Shown here piece by piece: positions 35,520 through 43,942 of a stretch of 64,000 nt of DNA. The DNA is from Aquisalinus flavus (lineage in GTDB: Bacteria; Pseudomonadota; Alphaproteobacteria; Caulobacterales; Parvularculaceae). The stretch lies in the NCBI RefSeq assembly GCF_022559625.1, contig NZ_CP042288.1, positions 2,242,155 through 2,306,154 of the forward strand, given 5' to 3'. Positions within the stretch are counted from its first letter, which is position 1. Every line of letters begins with the position of its first letter. Under the pieces are notes generated by a model. The model had not been told where the DNA came from. It ran no database searches and worked only from the letters and a program-made list of their open reading frames with translations. Made by a program: the position numbers and the translations under genes.

Positions 35520-36929
35520 TCACGCCTTGTGAACGTGATGCGCTCTAAACCCGTAAATGGCGATCACGACAAAACACAGCAAGGGCAGCAGGAACGAAGT
35601 CTTGACCGAAGGAATGGATCCGAGAATCGGGGCCGCGTCGATCATCGACCCCTGCAGTGGCGGCATCAATGCCCCCCCAACAATTGCCATGACAAGCCCG
35701 GCCGAGCCAAGGCTTGCGTCATCGCCGAGGTCTTTCAGGGCAATGCCGTATATCGTCGGGAACATCAGCGACATGCAAGCCGATATGCCTATCAAGGAAT
35801 ACAGACCGGCCATGCCATCGAGGAATACCGCGCCAGCCGAGGTTGCGATACCGGCGAGCGCGAGCACCATCAGGAGGTTCCCGGGACGGATGAACCCGAG
35901 CAGGAACGTACAGATAAAACGACTGGCCAGGAATATGACCATGGCGATCATGTTGTAGCCCTGCGCTTCTGACGCACTGAGCCCGAGAACTGTCATGCCG
36001 TAGTGAATGATGAAGGTCCAGCACATGATCTGGGCACCGACGTAAAAGGCCTGTGTTATGACCCCTTCGACATATCGCTTGTTCGTCAGCAATCGACCGA
36101 ATGTGGCGCCGGTCTCACCAACTGTCAGCGGATTGTCGTGAGACATGGTTTTGGGCAACTTTGCCAGCAGAAATACAAAGAACAGCAGCGCGACCACGAT
36201 CGCGATAGTCAGATAGGGTCCGCGTACGGTCACAAGGTCGGCAGCCTGCATGGCCTCGAATGCCGCGGGATTGTTAACGGAGAAATCCTGCAGCGCCTGA
36301 GTCAGCTTGCCATCGACGACCGATGGCAGCTGGTCGGCATATTCGGGATGGGCCGCACGTTCGGTAGCCCTGAATTCCTCAACCTGAAGCTTATTCAGAA
36401 TGAATGTCGAGGCGACAAACATACCGGTTAACGATCCAATCGGATTGAATGCCTGGGCGAGGTTAAGGCGTCTGGTTGCCGTCTCTGGATCGCCCATCGA
36501 AAGAATGTATGGGTTCGCCGTCGTCTCCAGCAGAGCCAGTCCGCAGGTGAGCACGCACAAGGCAATCAGGAAATAGTTGAACTCTTGAAAGATACTCGCT
36601 GGCAAGAATATCAGTGCACCAATTGCATATAGGGCGAGACCAAGCAGGATGCCGGCCTTGTAGGAAAAGCGCCGGATGAAAAGCGCTGCTGGAATCGCCA
36701 TGATTCCATAGCCAAGATAAAACGCGAACTGCACCATGCTGCTCTGGGCATTGGTGATAAGGAAGATGTCCTTGAACGCCCGAACCAGCGGATTAGTCAC
36801 ATCATTTGCAAATCCCCACAGAGGAAAGAGCAATGCCACCAACGCAAAGGGAAGTAAAAAGCGCCGTTCAAGGATTTTTGGACGTACGGTTTTCCCGGCT
36901 GCGTTTTCTGCCCGTGCGACCTTATCCAT
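35520..36929 (-). CDS. fucP: L-fucose permease (FucP-type MFS)
   Basis: 469 residues and about 12 membrane segments. FucP-family marks: LFPLWGFANDVTNPLVRAFK near residue 40 (the Asp-containing FANDV motif), LLETTANPYI near 140 and LNLAQAFNPIGS. It carries L-fucose with protons across the inner membrane. An insertion of about 60 residues between helices 6 and 7 (HPEYADQLPSVVDGKLTQAL) is longer than in the E. coli protein. The start has AGAGGA upstream; GTG at 36932 is an alternative. It has its own upstream region and a weak copy of the fucose site. Confidence 0.9.
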   Translation of the reverse strand: MDKVARAENAAGKTVRPKILERRFLLPFALVALLFPLWGFANDVTNPLVRAFKDIFLITNAQSSMVQFAFYLGYGIMAIPAALFIRRFSYKAGILLGLALYAIGALIFLPASIFQEFNYFLIALCVLTCGLALLETTANPYILSMGDPETATRRLNLAQAFNPIGSLTGMFVASTFILNKLQVEEFRATERAAHPEYADQLPSVVDGKLTQALQDFSVNNPAAFEAMQAADLVTVRGPYLTIAIVVALLFFVFLLAKLPKTMSHDNPLTVGETGATFGRLLTNKRYVEGVITQAFYVGAQIMCWTFIIHYGMTVLGLSASEAQGYNMIAMVIFLASRFICTFLLGFIRPGNLLMVLALAGIATSAGAVFLDGMAGLYSLIGISACMSLMFPTIYGIALKDLGDDASLGSAGLVMAIVGGALMPPLQGSMIDAAPILGSIPSVKTSFLLPLLCFVVIAIYGFRAHHVHKA

Positions 36930-36970
36930 CACTGCGATTCCTCTCTGCGGCAGTTTTGCTAACCGCCTTT

Positions 36971-36990
36971 TTGTATTTTATATATGATCA
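36971..36990 (+). promoter_or_regulatory. weak copy of the fucose-locus site upstream of fucP
   Basis: TTGTATTTTATATATGATCA, 42-61 bases upstream of the permease start. It keeps the TATATGATC end of the site at 15294 but not the GAAAC arm, so it may be only a promoter core. Confidence 0.35.
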
Positions 36991-37168
36991 AATTATTTAT
37001 AGATGAGACTTCTTGATGTAAACACAAACTCCGCTTGATCATTTTTTCTCGCCAACCCGCCACGAAGAGCAGATCGGGATACTCACTCCATGATCACCAC
37101 CCCTTGCCAAATAGAGAACAACCACAACATGGCGCCTCTATTTGCAGACCCCCTCTTGATCGTACCCG

Positions 37169-39055
37169 TCAATCCACCAGCCTCAGGGTTACATCCGTCA
37201 GGGAGAAAAATGCCGTGTAGTCCTGCCTTGGGCGAATGGTCAGGTCATACACCCCGGGTTTATCGAAGGAAACAATTCCGACGTGATGATCCAGGATAGG
37301 TACGGGACGATTCTGCGGAAAATCACCTGCACCCGAAGCCGTCTGGACGATCTGGAACTCGACCAGGTTATCGCCAACCTCGATCAGGCCCTCATTGCCT
37401 GCACTGTCTGCGTTGGCAGCATAGCTGAGGGTCACCTGATACTCTCCGGGCGCCTCGACGCGCAGCGGCCAGGTTGCCGTATCGGCTTGCGTTTTCTGCC
37501 CGATGACCGCCTGATGATGCTTCCAGTCGCCGAAATAGAGATAATAGCTCAACTTTTCAGCGCGGGCATTTCCGGAAAACTCGGCCCAATTGGGCGATAG
37601 CCTGCCGGGTATCTCCGGATCGGCGCTGACAATAACCGGAACATCCCACTCATTGTCTGCCAGAAACCCGTCATAATCGACCCGGATGACTGGCGCTTTG
37701 AGATCTTTCAAGTCCTTGGGAAGAGAGATGTAGAGATTGTCGCCATCTTTGCGGTAGGTGACCGGCTCTCTGCTTTCGAGGACGCCAGCCGCCAGAACCG
37801 CCGTGTCCATATAAGGCACCATGATTTCTCCCGAGGCCGGTACATGAAAGACATGGAGGTATAGACTGCCGGGCCTGTGAGTGATTGCACCCCATGGTAC
37901 CGGGCCGACTGGAGAGCCTTTGGTTCCGTATATCGACTCACCATTTTTATCCAGCCATGCGCCGACCTGCCGGAATCTCTTTGCCGATCCTTCGGGCAGG
38001 TTTCCGTTTCCGTCGGGGCCTATGTTGACCATCAAATTGCCGTTGAGGCTGGCAGCCGTCGCGAGTTTATGCAGCAGGTCGGTCGTCGACTTGAAGTTCG
38101 TGTCAAACCGCGAATACCCCCAGCTGTCATTGTGCGTATAGATGGCTTCCCAGGCTATATCGGTGATCGGCCGCTGCGGCATCTCACCATCGCTGAGCGT
38201 GAGGAAATCTCCGAATCCGTTGCCGACCCTGCTGGACACCAGGGTTGCCGGTTGCAGGTCTTCGACCCAGTTGGCAAAGGCCTCTGACTCAGCTGGCGTC
38301 GCATCGCCGGGGGTGTCAAACCAGACAATGCCGACGTCACCATAGCCGGTGAGAAGTTCCTCGATTTGCGGCAAGGCCTTCGTCTCCTGATAGGTGGAGA
38401 AGGTCTTCGTATCCGGATCGAATTCCCAGTCGTTGCCTCCGGCGTTGGGGTCTGTCCAGTCCTGATACTGGGAATAGTAGAAGCCAAGGCGAACTTCGCT
38501 GTCCGCCGCTGCGTCAGCAAGCTCCTTTAAAGGATCGCGACCAAATTGTGTTGCGTCGACAATATCGAACTGACCGACCGCCGAGTCATACATCGCAAAG
38601 CCATCATGGTGCTTTGCCGTGATGACAATGTATTTGACGCCAGACTCTTCGGCAAAGTCGATCCACTCATTGGCGTCGAATTCAGTCGGATTGAAGTCAT
38701 TGACCAGAGCACTGTATTCTTCCGTATTTGTCCTTGTACGGCGCATGAGCCATTCAGTGATGCCATAATGCCGCTCGCCCTGCCAGTCGCCCGCCGCTTC
38801 GGAGTAGAGACCCCAGTGAATGAAAAGGCCGAAGCGGCCATCTTCATACCAGTCAGTCTTGCTCTCTTGAAAACCTTCCACGTTATCCCAGTTCCCGGGC
38901 GCCTGGAATTCCACCGTGGTTGCCGCTTCTGACTGAACCGTTTCATCCCGGGCCTCTTCCGAGCAGCCCGCCAAGAGAGCCAATGCTATGGCACTCGCCG
39001 TCAGGGCCTTGGTCCGACACAGTAAGTGAGATGTATTAGTTTTCAGAACCGTCAT
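37169..39055 (-). CDS. GH29 alpha-L-fucosidase 2, predicted lipoprotein
   Basis: About 628 residues from the ATG at 39055, which overlaps the sulfatase E stop as ATGA. Lipobox IALALLAGC. GH29 barrel marks: GLFIHWGLYSEAAGDWQGER, GVKYIVITAKHHDGFAMYDS and nucleophile Asp in VGIVWFDTPGD; NLMVNIGPDGNGNLPEG follows. The C-terminal domain (TLSYAANADSAGNEGLIEV) is shared with fucosidase 1, so the two are paralogues of one architecture, one lipid-anchored and one with an ordinary signal. Third gene of a receptor-sulfatase-fucosidase run. Confidence 0.92.
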   Translation of the reverse strand: MTVLKTNTSHLLCRTKALTASAIALALLAGCSEEARDETVQSEAATTVEFQAPGNWDNVEGFQESKTDWYEDGRFGLFIHWGLYSEAAGDWQGERHYGITEWLMRRTRTNTEEYSALVNDFNPTEFDANEWIDFAEESGVKYIVITAKHHDGFAMYDSAVGQFDIVDATQFGRDPLKELADAAADSEVRLGFYYSQYQDWTDPNAGGNDWEFDPDTKTFSTYQETKALPQIEELLTGYGDVGIVWFDTPGDATPAESEAFANWVEDLQPATLVSSRVGNGFGDFLTLSDGEMPQRPITDIAWEAIYTHNDSWGYSRFDTNFKSTTDLLHKLATAASLNGNLMVNIGPDGNGNLPEGSAKRFRQVGAWLDKNGESIYGTKGSPVGPVPWGAITHRPGSLYLHVFHVPASGEIMVPYMDTAVLAAGVLESREPVTYRKDGDNLYISLPKDLKDLKAPVIRVDYDGFLADNEWDVPVIVSADPEIPGRLSPNWAEFSGNARAEKLSYYLYFGDWKHHQAVIGQKTQADTATWPLRVEAPGEYQVTLSYAANADSAGNEGLIEVGDNLVEFQIVQTASGAGDFPQNRPVPILDHHVGIVSFDKPGVYDLTIRPRQDYTAFFSLTDVTLRLVD

Positions 39056-40497
39056 CGCGAATTGCGCTCCTTTGATATTGCGGCCTTCGGTAAGTCGGAC
39101 GGAAGAGTCGATTGCCACACGGCGAATTCCGCACTCATCGCCTCCGCAATGTCCGGATAATCATTGGCCAGATTGATTTCCTCATACGGATCCTGCTCGA
39201 CGTTGAACAGCAGGACACTGCCATCGACCTGCCGGATATACTTCCACTTGCCATCACGCATCGCCGCCCAGACCTGACGCGGCGCACCGTCCTCGGATGC
39301 CGGCCCCAGACGTTGCCAGAATAGCGGCTTTTGCCTCTCGAATGCAGCCCCCCGGAGTGCCGGAAGGACGTTCTGTCCGTCCGGTTGATATCCCGAGGGT
39401 AACTCCGCCTGCGCAATCCCGGCAAACGTCGGAAACAGATCGACCGCATTCAAGACGGATTGAGCATCAACAGCGCCTTGCGGAACGACACCCGGCCAGG
39501 AGACGAGAAAGGGTACGCGAATGCCACCTTCATAGAGATCACGTTTCTTGCCTCGCAACCCGGCTGTCGTCCCCACACTGAAGTAACGGCCAAGAGGGTC
39601 GCGTCCCTCGACGGCTGCATCCGGATCGGTTGTGAGATATCGTTCGCTCTCGTCAGCCGTCACCTCGGGCCCATTATCGCTGGAAAAAATGATGATCGTA
39701 TTTTCCCGCAAGCCCAATGCGTCAAGACGGTCCATCACCTGACCGACCCCATCATCTGCGGACGACACCGTCGCCGCATAGATTTGAGCCTGTTCATCCA
39801 TATGCGCATAGGCTTTGACCTGCGCCGGGTCCGGGTAATGAGGGGTATGGGTTTCATGGATCCACAGGTTCAGAAAGAAGGCTTGATCCTTGTGGGCGTC
39901 AATGAAATCGAGGGCGTCGCTGAAGACCGCAACAGCATCGGTCTGCGGACCTGGGCCGTTGAATACGGCATAGTGGTCAAATCCATAGGCTTCGGGTTCA
40001 GGGGCATCGGGAATCGGCCGGTTGGTGAGGTGCCACTTCCCGAAATGACCGGTAACATATCCGGTATCCTGCAACACCCGGGCTATCGATGGGGCTTTTG
40101 GATCAAGCCAGTCCGGCATGCCGTTGCGTTGATGGTGCTCGACGGTATTGAAATGCTGGAAGATCAAATGTCTGTCTGGGAACTGACCGGTCAGCACTGC
40201 CGCGCGGCTTGGCGAGCAGACCGGGCTCGCGACCGTAAACTGCTGGAAGTTTGTGCCTTGTTTCGCCAGTCTGTCGAGATTGGGCGTATTGAACCGGGTG
40301 TTTCCGTTAGCGCCGATATCACCGAAACCGAGATCATCGGCAAATATGAAGACAATATTCGGAGTTTGCGCTTCTCGTTTTTCTTGCGACTCAGAAAGCT
40401 TTTTCTGAGCCACGCAGCCCAATACGGCCAGGCAGACCAACAGGGCGATGACTGCTCTGCCGACCGCGCGCTTGAAAATGTGGGACACTACTGTCAT
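39052..40497 (-). CDS. S1-family sulfatase E, predicted lipoprotein
   Basis: About 481 residues from the ATG at 40497 (AGGGAAG 7 bases upstream), with lipobox CLAVLGC. Landmarks: VFIFADDLGFGDIGAN, VASPVCSPSRAAVLTGQFPD, HFGKWHLTNR and IIFSSDNGPEV. The Cys is the formylglycine site. It lies 178 bases behind the receptor gene and is coupled to fucosidase 2 by an ATGA overlap, so desulfation and defucosylation are probably consecutive steps on one substrate. Confidence 0.9.
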   Translation of the reverse strand: MTVVSHIFKRAVGRAVIALLVCLAVLGCVAQKKLSESQEKREAQTPNIVFIFADDLGFGDIGANGNTRFNTPNLDRLAKQGTNFQQFTVASPVCSPSRAAVLTGQFPDRHLIFQHFNTVEHHQRNGMPDWLDPKAPSIARVLQDTGYVTGHFGKWHLTNRPIPDAPEPEAYGFDHYAVFNGPGPQTDAVAVFSDALDFIDAHKDQAFFLNLWIHETHTPHYPDPAQVKAYAHMDEQAQIYAATVSSADDGVGQVMDRLDALGLRENTIIIFSSDNGPEVTADESERYLTTDPDAAVEGRDPLGRYFSVGTTAGLRGKKRDLYEGGIRVPFLVSWPGVVPQGAVDAQSVLNAVDLFPTFAGIAQAELPSGYQPDGQNVLPALRGAAFERQKPLFWQRLGPASEDGAPRQVWAAMRDGKWKYIRQVDGSVLLFNVEQDPYEEINLANDYPDIAEAMSAEFAVWQSTLPSDLPKAAISKERNSR

Positions 40498-40674
40498 TGT
40501 ATTACTTCCCTGGCTAGCAGACCCTCCGCCTGCCCCCTTTTCACAGACTCTCCGTCGAAAGCTGGGTTTTTCAGATACCATTGCGGCTCAGATCGACGCC
40601 CAGATACCTCATGACCGTTCGCGCTGGTCGATGAAAAGCGGGGCCGGCCTGGTCGCCGGCCCCGATAGTAAGGG

Positions 40675-43407
40675 CTACATTTGCGCCCTCAGGGAGAAAA
40701 TGACGCTCCGGCCCCGATCAAAGTGATCGAGGAAGTTGGTTTCCACGCCGACGAAATCGCGGCGCGTTTCTCCGGTCACGTTCAACCCCTGAACTGTTGC
40801 CTGAAGATGATCGTTGAACCGCCAGCGCCCGGTCAGGTCGAGACTGCCGAAGCCTTGGGTGAAGCGGGCATTGTTGTTCTGCGTACCCGTACCAGCCAGC
40901 AGACGGAAATAGTCATCCCGATAGGTGTAGGCGGCGCGCAGCGTCACCGGTCCATCTTCATAATAGACTTGGGCATTATAGTTGTTTTCGGAGGATCCCG
41001 GGAAACCGAAGCCGGCATCGCCCACATCCTCGTCAAATTCGCTCTTCACGTAAGTGTAGTTTGCCGAGGCACCAAAACCGTGCCACGGGCTCGGCAGGAT
41101 CGAGAAATCCTGGATAAAACCGATCTCGAAGCCTTGCGCCTGCCCCTTGGAGAAGTTGACCGGCTGACGAATGAGGAACTCCTCGTCCCCCAACCCCTGG
41201 ATCGTGCCCAGTGTCGACTGGTCGATGATGAAGTCGTTCACGTCCTTGTAAAAGACACTGACGACATAGGCACCGCTTTCATTCGGATACCACTCGAATG
41301 TGGCGTCGTAATTCCATGCCGTCATTGGTTTCAGGTCCGGATTCCCGGCCTGGGCGCGACGCACCCCCACCGCATCTGGAAATTCCGGGTCCTCTTCAGC
41401 TGGAGAGACCTGGATCCTCGGCGAAAGCTCGTCGAAGTTGGCACGGGACAGGCTGCGACCGGCAGCAAGACGAATGGCGAATTCATCCGACGGCATGAAC
41501 CGCAAATTGGCAGTCGGCAGATATTCCCAGTTATCGCCTTTGAATTCGACCGCCTGCGGATCATCAAATCCGTCGCCAATCGCCGATCCGGTCGTGGTCA
41601 GATCGGTATTGACCGCCCTGATGCCGACATTTCCGTCAAACGGAAGGGAGCCGGCCTCACCGGCGAAACGGGCCTGCCCGTAGAGAGCGAGGACGTTTTC
41701 CTCGACGCCGAAAGAGGCCAGGGGGTCAGTGCCGAGATCGTCGCCGGTCGCGGTCAACAGGCCAGGCTGGAACTCTGCGGAGCGATTGATATCGGCCACC
41801 CACCACTCTTCAGGGGCAAAACCGTCAATATCGCCGGCGAGACTGGCCAGTTCACCTGTGGCGGCAGCCTGCGAAATCTCTACGGCCGTCGCTCCGGAAT
41901 TCTGGAACTGTTCCGCTATCGAACGCCGCGAATCCAGATCCGTCTGGGTGTATCGCAGACCACCCTCAAAGGACGTAAAGAAGCCGTCTGTCGGCTCGTA
42001 TGCGCCATCATAGGAGAAGCCGAGTTGATCGGCCTCAAGGCCGATCTCGCGACCGATACCGAACAGTGCACTATAGCCATCCGGGCTCGTCGCAAGGCTG
42101 CCCAATCCAGTCAGATTCGCCACGTCAAATGGCTGCGACGTCAGTACAACGCCGCTGGTATCCCAATTCGCCTGCTGATGGAGCGAAAAACGCAGGTTTT
42201 GCATGTACTCGATCGTAGAGAGATACACATCAAAGCGATGGGTAAAGTTGCCCTGTACGTAATCTGCCGAAACGCCGGAAATCAGGTTGTCTGTCTTGTT
42301 ACGGAAAATCAGGGGCTGGCTGCGCAGTAGCGGCGACAGACCAACGTTGGAGAGATCGATCTGCTGCAGCGTACTATTCTCATCGATGACAACATCATCG
42401 GTACGCACGGGGCGGGCCCATGTCCGATTGAAAAGGACGACGAAGTTATTCCGGAAACTGTCCGTATCGATGGACGTGTAGGTCGTGTCGAACGTCAGGG
42501 TCAGATCCTCGGAGGGCATCCATTGCGCACCGGCGGAAACCGCCACCCGCTCAATGGCATCGTTGATCGGGTTTACCTGAAATGCCGTTGGCACGAAAAG
42601 CGTTTCGGTGCGATCAGCCACACCGTCATTGTTGTCGTCAAGCTGGATGCCCCGCTCGATGGATTGATAATTTACCTGGTCCGTCACCCGGTCTGTGTCA
42701 CCATACACAGCCGAGATATAGGCTCCGAAATCGCCAGCCCCGTTCTTGAAACCGGCTGCCCCGCTCACACGGTAGCCGAGATCCCGCTCAAGCCCGACCT
42801 CCTCGGCACGAACTGTGATATTCGCGAAGGAATTCGCTTTGCTCAGTGCGGGCGAGTCCAGCGGGCGCAGGGTCTTGATATCGACCGCGCCGGCAAGACC
42901 GAATTCCGGCGAGGAAGCCATCGGCGTTTTCTGCACTTCGACGCCGGACACGATCTCGGCCGGGAAGGCCCCGATATTGACGGAGCGCAGATTGCCGAGG
43001 CCTTCCGTGCCTGAGCTGAGCACCGCGCGGCCATTGACAGTGTTCGTGACGAACTGCGGCCCGAGACCGCGAATTGAAATGCGGTCACCGTCCGTACCCG
43101 CTTCATCGCGCTCGACCTGCACGCCAGGGATGCGCTGGACGGCGTCCGTCAAATTGTCGTCGGCAAAATTGCCGATATCTGTGGCAGTAATGGCATCAAT
43201 GACCGAATCAGCATTCCGCTTTTGCTCTTTGGCATCAAGAATGCTCTGCCGGATGCCCTGGACAACGATCACATCGTCTTCTTCATTGTCATTGTCCTGC
43301 GCCAAGGCGCCAGTTGCCAGCATCGTTGTGCTCGCAACAGAGCCCAACAGAAGTGTTTTAATCAAGAATTTCCGGTGCATTTTTGCCCTCCCGCTGCGTG
43401 ATTGCAT
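40675..43407 (-). CDS. TonB-dependent outer-membrane receptor for glycan uptake
   Basis: 910 residues. Signal LLLGSVASTTMLATGALAQ; TonB-box-like DVIVVQGIRQSI; plug domain with IPGVQVERDEAG, GDRISIRGLGPQFVTNTVNG and GVEVQKTPMA; then a 22-strand barrel. The C terminus DRGRSVIFSLRAQM lacks the usual final aromatic residue. It belongs to the broad group used by Caulobacter-like bacteria for oligosaccharides. Two starts are possible: 43407 and 43380, each with a GGGAGG box; I kept the longer. Gene order suggests it imports sulfated fuco-oligosaccharides. Confidence 0.92.
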   Translation of the reverse strand: MQSRSGRAKMHRKFLIKTLLLGSVASTTMLATGALAQDNDNEEDDVIVVQGIRQSILDAKEQKRNADSVIDAITATDIGNFADDNLTDAVQRIPGVQVERDEAGTDGDRISIRGLGPQFVTNTVNGRAVLSSGTEGLGNLRSVNIGAFPAEIVSGVEVQKTPMASSPEFGLAGAVDIKTLRPLDSPALSKANSFANITVRAEEVGLERDLGYRVSGAAGFKNGAGDFGAYISAVYGDTDRVTDQVNYQSIERGIQLDDNNDGVADRTETLFVPTAFQVNPINDAIERVAVSAGAQWMPSEDLTLTFDTTYTSIDTDSFRNNFVVLFNRTWARPVRTDDVVIDENSTLQQIDLSNVGLSPLLRSQPLIFRNKTDNLISGVSADYVQGNFTHRFDVYLSTIEYMQNLRFSLHQQANWDTSGVVLTSQPFDVANLTGLGSLATSPDGYSALFGIGREIGLEADQLGFSYDGAYEPTDGFFTSFEGGLRYTQTDLDSRRSIAEQFQNSGATAVEISQAAATGELASLAGDIDGFAPEEWWVADINRSAEFQPGLLTATGDDLGTDPLASFGVEENVLALYGQARFAGEAGSLPFDGNVGIRAVNTDLTTTGSAIGDGFDDPQAVEFKGDNWEYLPTANLRFMPSDEFAIRLAAGRSLSRANFDELSPRIQVSPAEEDPEFPDAVGVRRAQAGNPDLKPMTAWNYDATFEWYPNESGAYVVSVFYKDVNDFIIDQSTLGTIQGLGDEEFLIRQPVNFSKGQAQGFEIGFIQDFSILPSPWHGFGASANYTYVKSEFDEDVGDAGFGFPGSSENNYNAQVYYEDGPVTLRAAYTYRDDYFRLLAGTGTQNNNARFTQGFGSLDLTGRWRFNDHLQATVQGLNVTGETRRDFVGVETNFLDHFDRGRSVIFSLRAQM

Positions 43408-43439
43408 TGTTTCCTCCCGCGCGTCCCTATATCATTTTT

Positions 43440-43462
43440 GAAACGCTGTATCATACATGACA
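43440..43462 (+). promoter_or_regulatory. predicted IclR/KdgR-like operator upstream of the TonB receptor
   Basis: GAAACGCTGTATC (43440-43452) followed by ATACATGACA. It deviates from the KdgR-type box by one base, and TGTATCATACA within it is an almost perfect palindrome. It lies 33 bases upstream of the receptor start. Confidence 0.6.
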
Positions 43463-43875
43463 TTTCAGAAAGTCTTTTGTCAACCATTAGAGTGGCAGCG
43501 ATCCAACTTAATGGGGATGTGCTTCCAAAGACACACACAATCTTCAGCGCCTTGAAAGGAAGACAAGTCTGCGTCCACCATCTTTGGCACGGGGCAAGGG
43601 ATCGCGGAACTATTTCCGGACCTCGTAACAGATGGGAAATTGATATGTCGTCTTCGGCGTAATGTTAACGATACCAGCCGCCAGCATAATGTTAGCGGCC
43701 TCCTGATGGACACTTGCAGGATGCCCTTCCCGCATAGTGACGAAGGATCGTTTCAGACAAGCGCACCTCCGTTGAGTTCCCTCTCTGTATACGGATTGAT
43801 GGGCGCGCCAGGAGCACGGAGATTTTTGGAACCGCACCATAAGATATTGACCCATAGTGTGTTATATGTACTATT
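43463..43875. other. 413-base divergent intergenic stretch
   Basis: This lies between the receptor operator and the GH141-like gene promoter. Small frames such as 43610-43855 (leftward) have no recognisable domain or ribosome binding site. Nothing else was seen. Confidence 0.5.
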
Positions 43876-43890
43876 GTGTTTTATATATGG
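43876..43890 (+). promoter_or_regulatory. partial copy of the fucose-locus site upstream of the GH141-like gene
   Basis: GTGTTTTATATATGG, 53 bases upstream of the ATG at 43943. It agrees with the right half of the site at 15294 (GTGTTTCTTATATGA) at 12 of 15 positions, but the GAAAC arm is absent. Confidence 0.35.
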
Positions 43891-43942
43891 CTCGTCTCGG
43901 GCCTGAGTCTCTATAATGTCCGAATTTGCGTGGAGCTGGACC

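Noticed and set aside
39460-40614. 384-codon rightward frame antisense to sulfatase E
   Set aside because: Shadow of a well-supported sulfatase gene; no domain.
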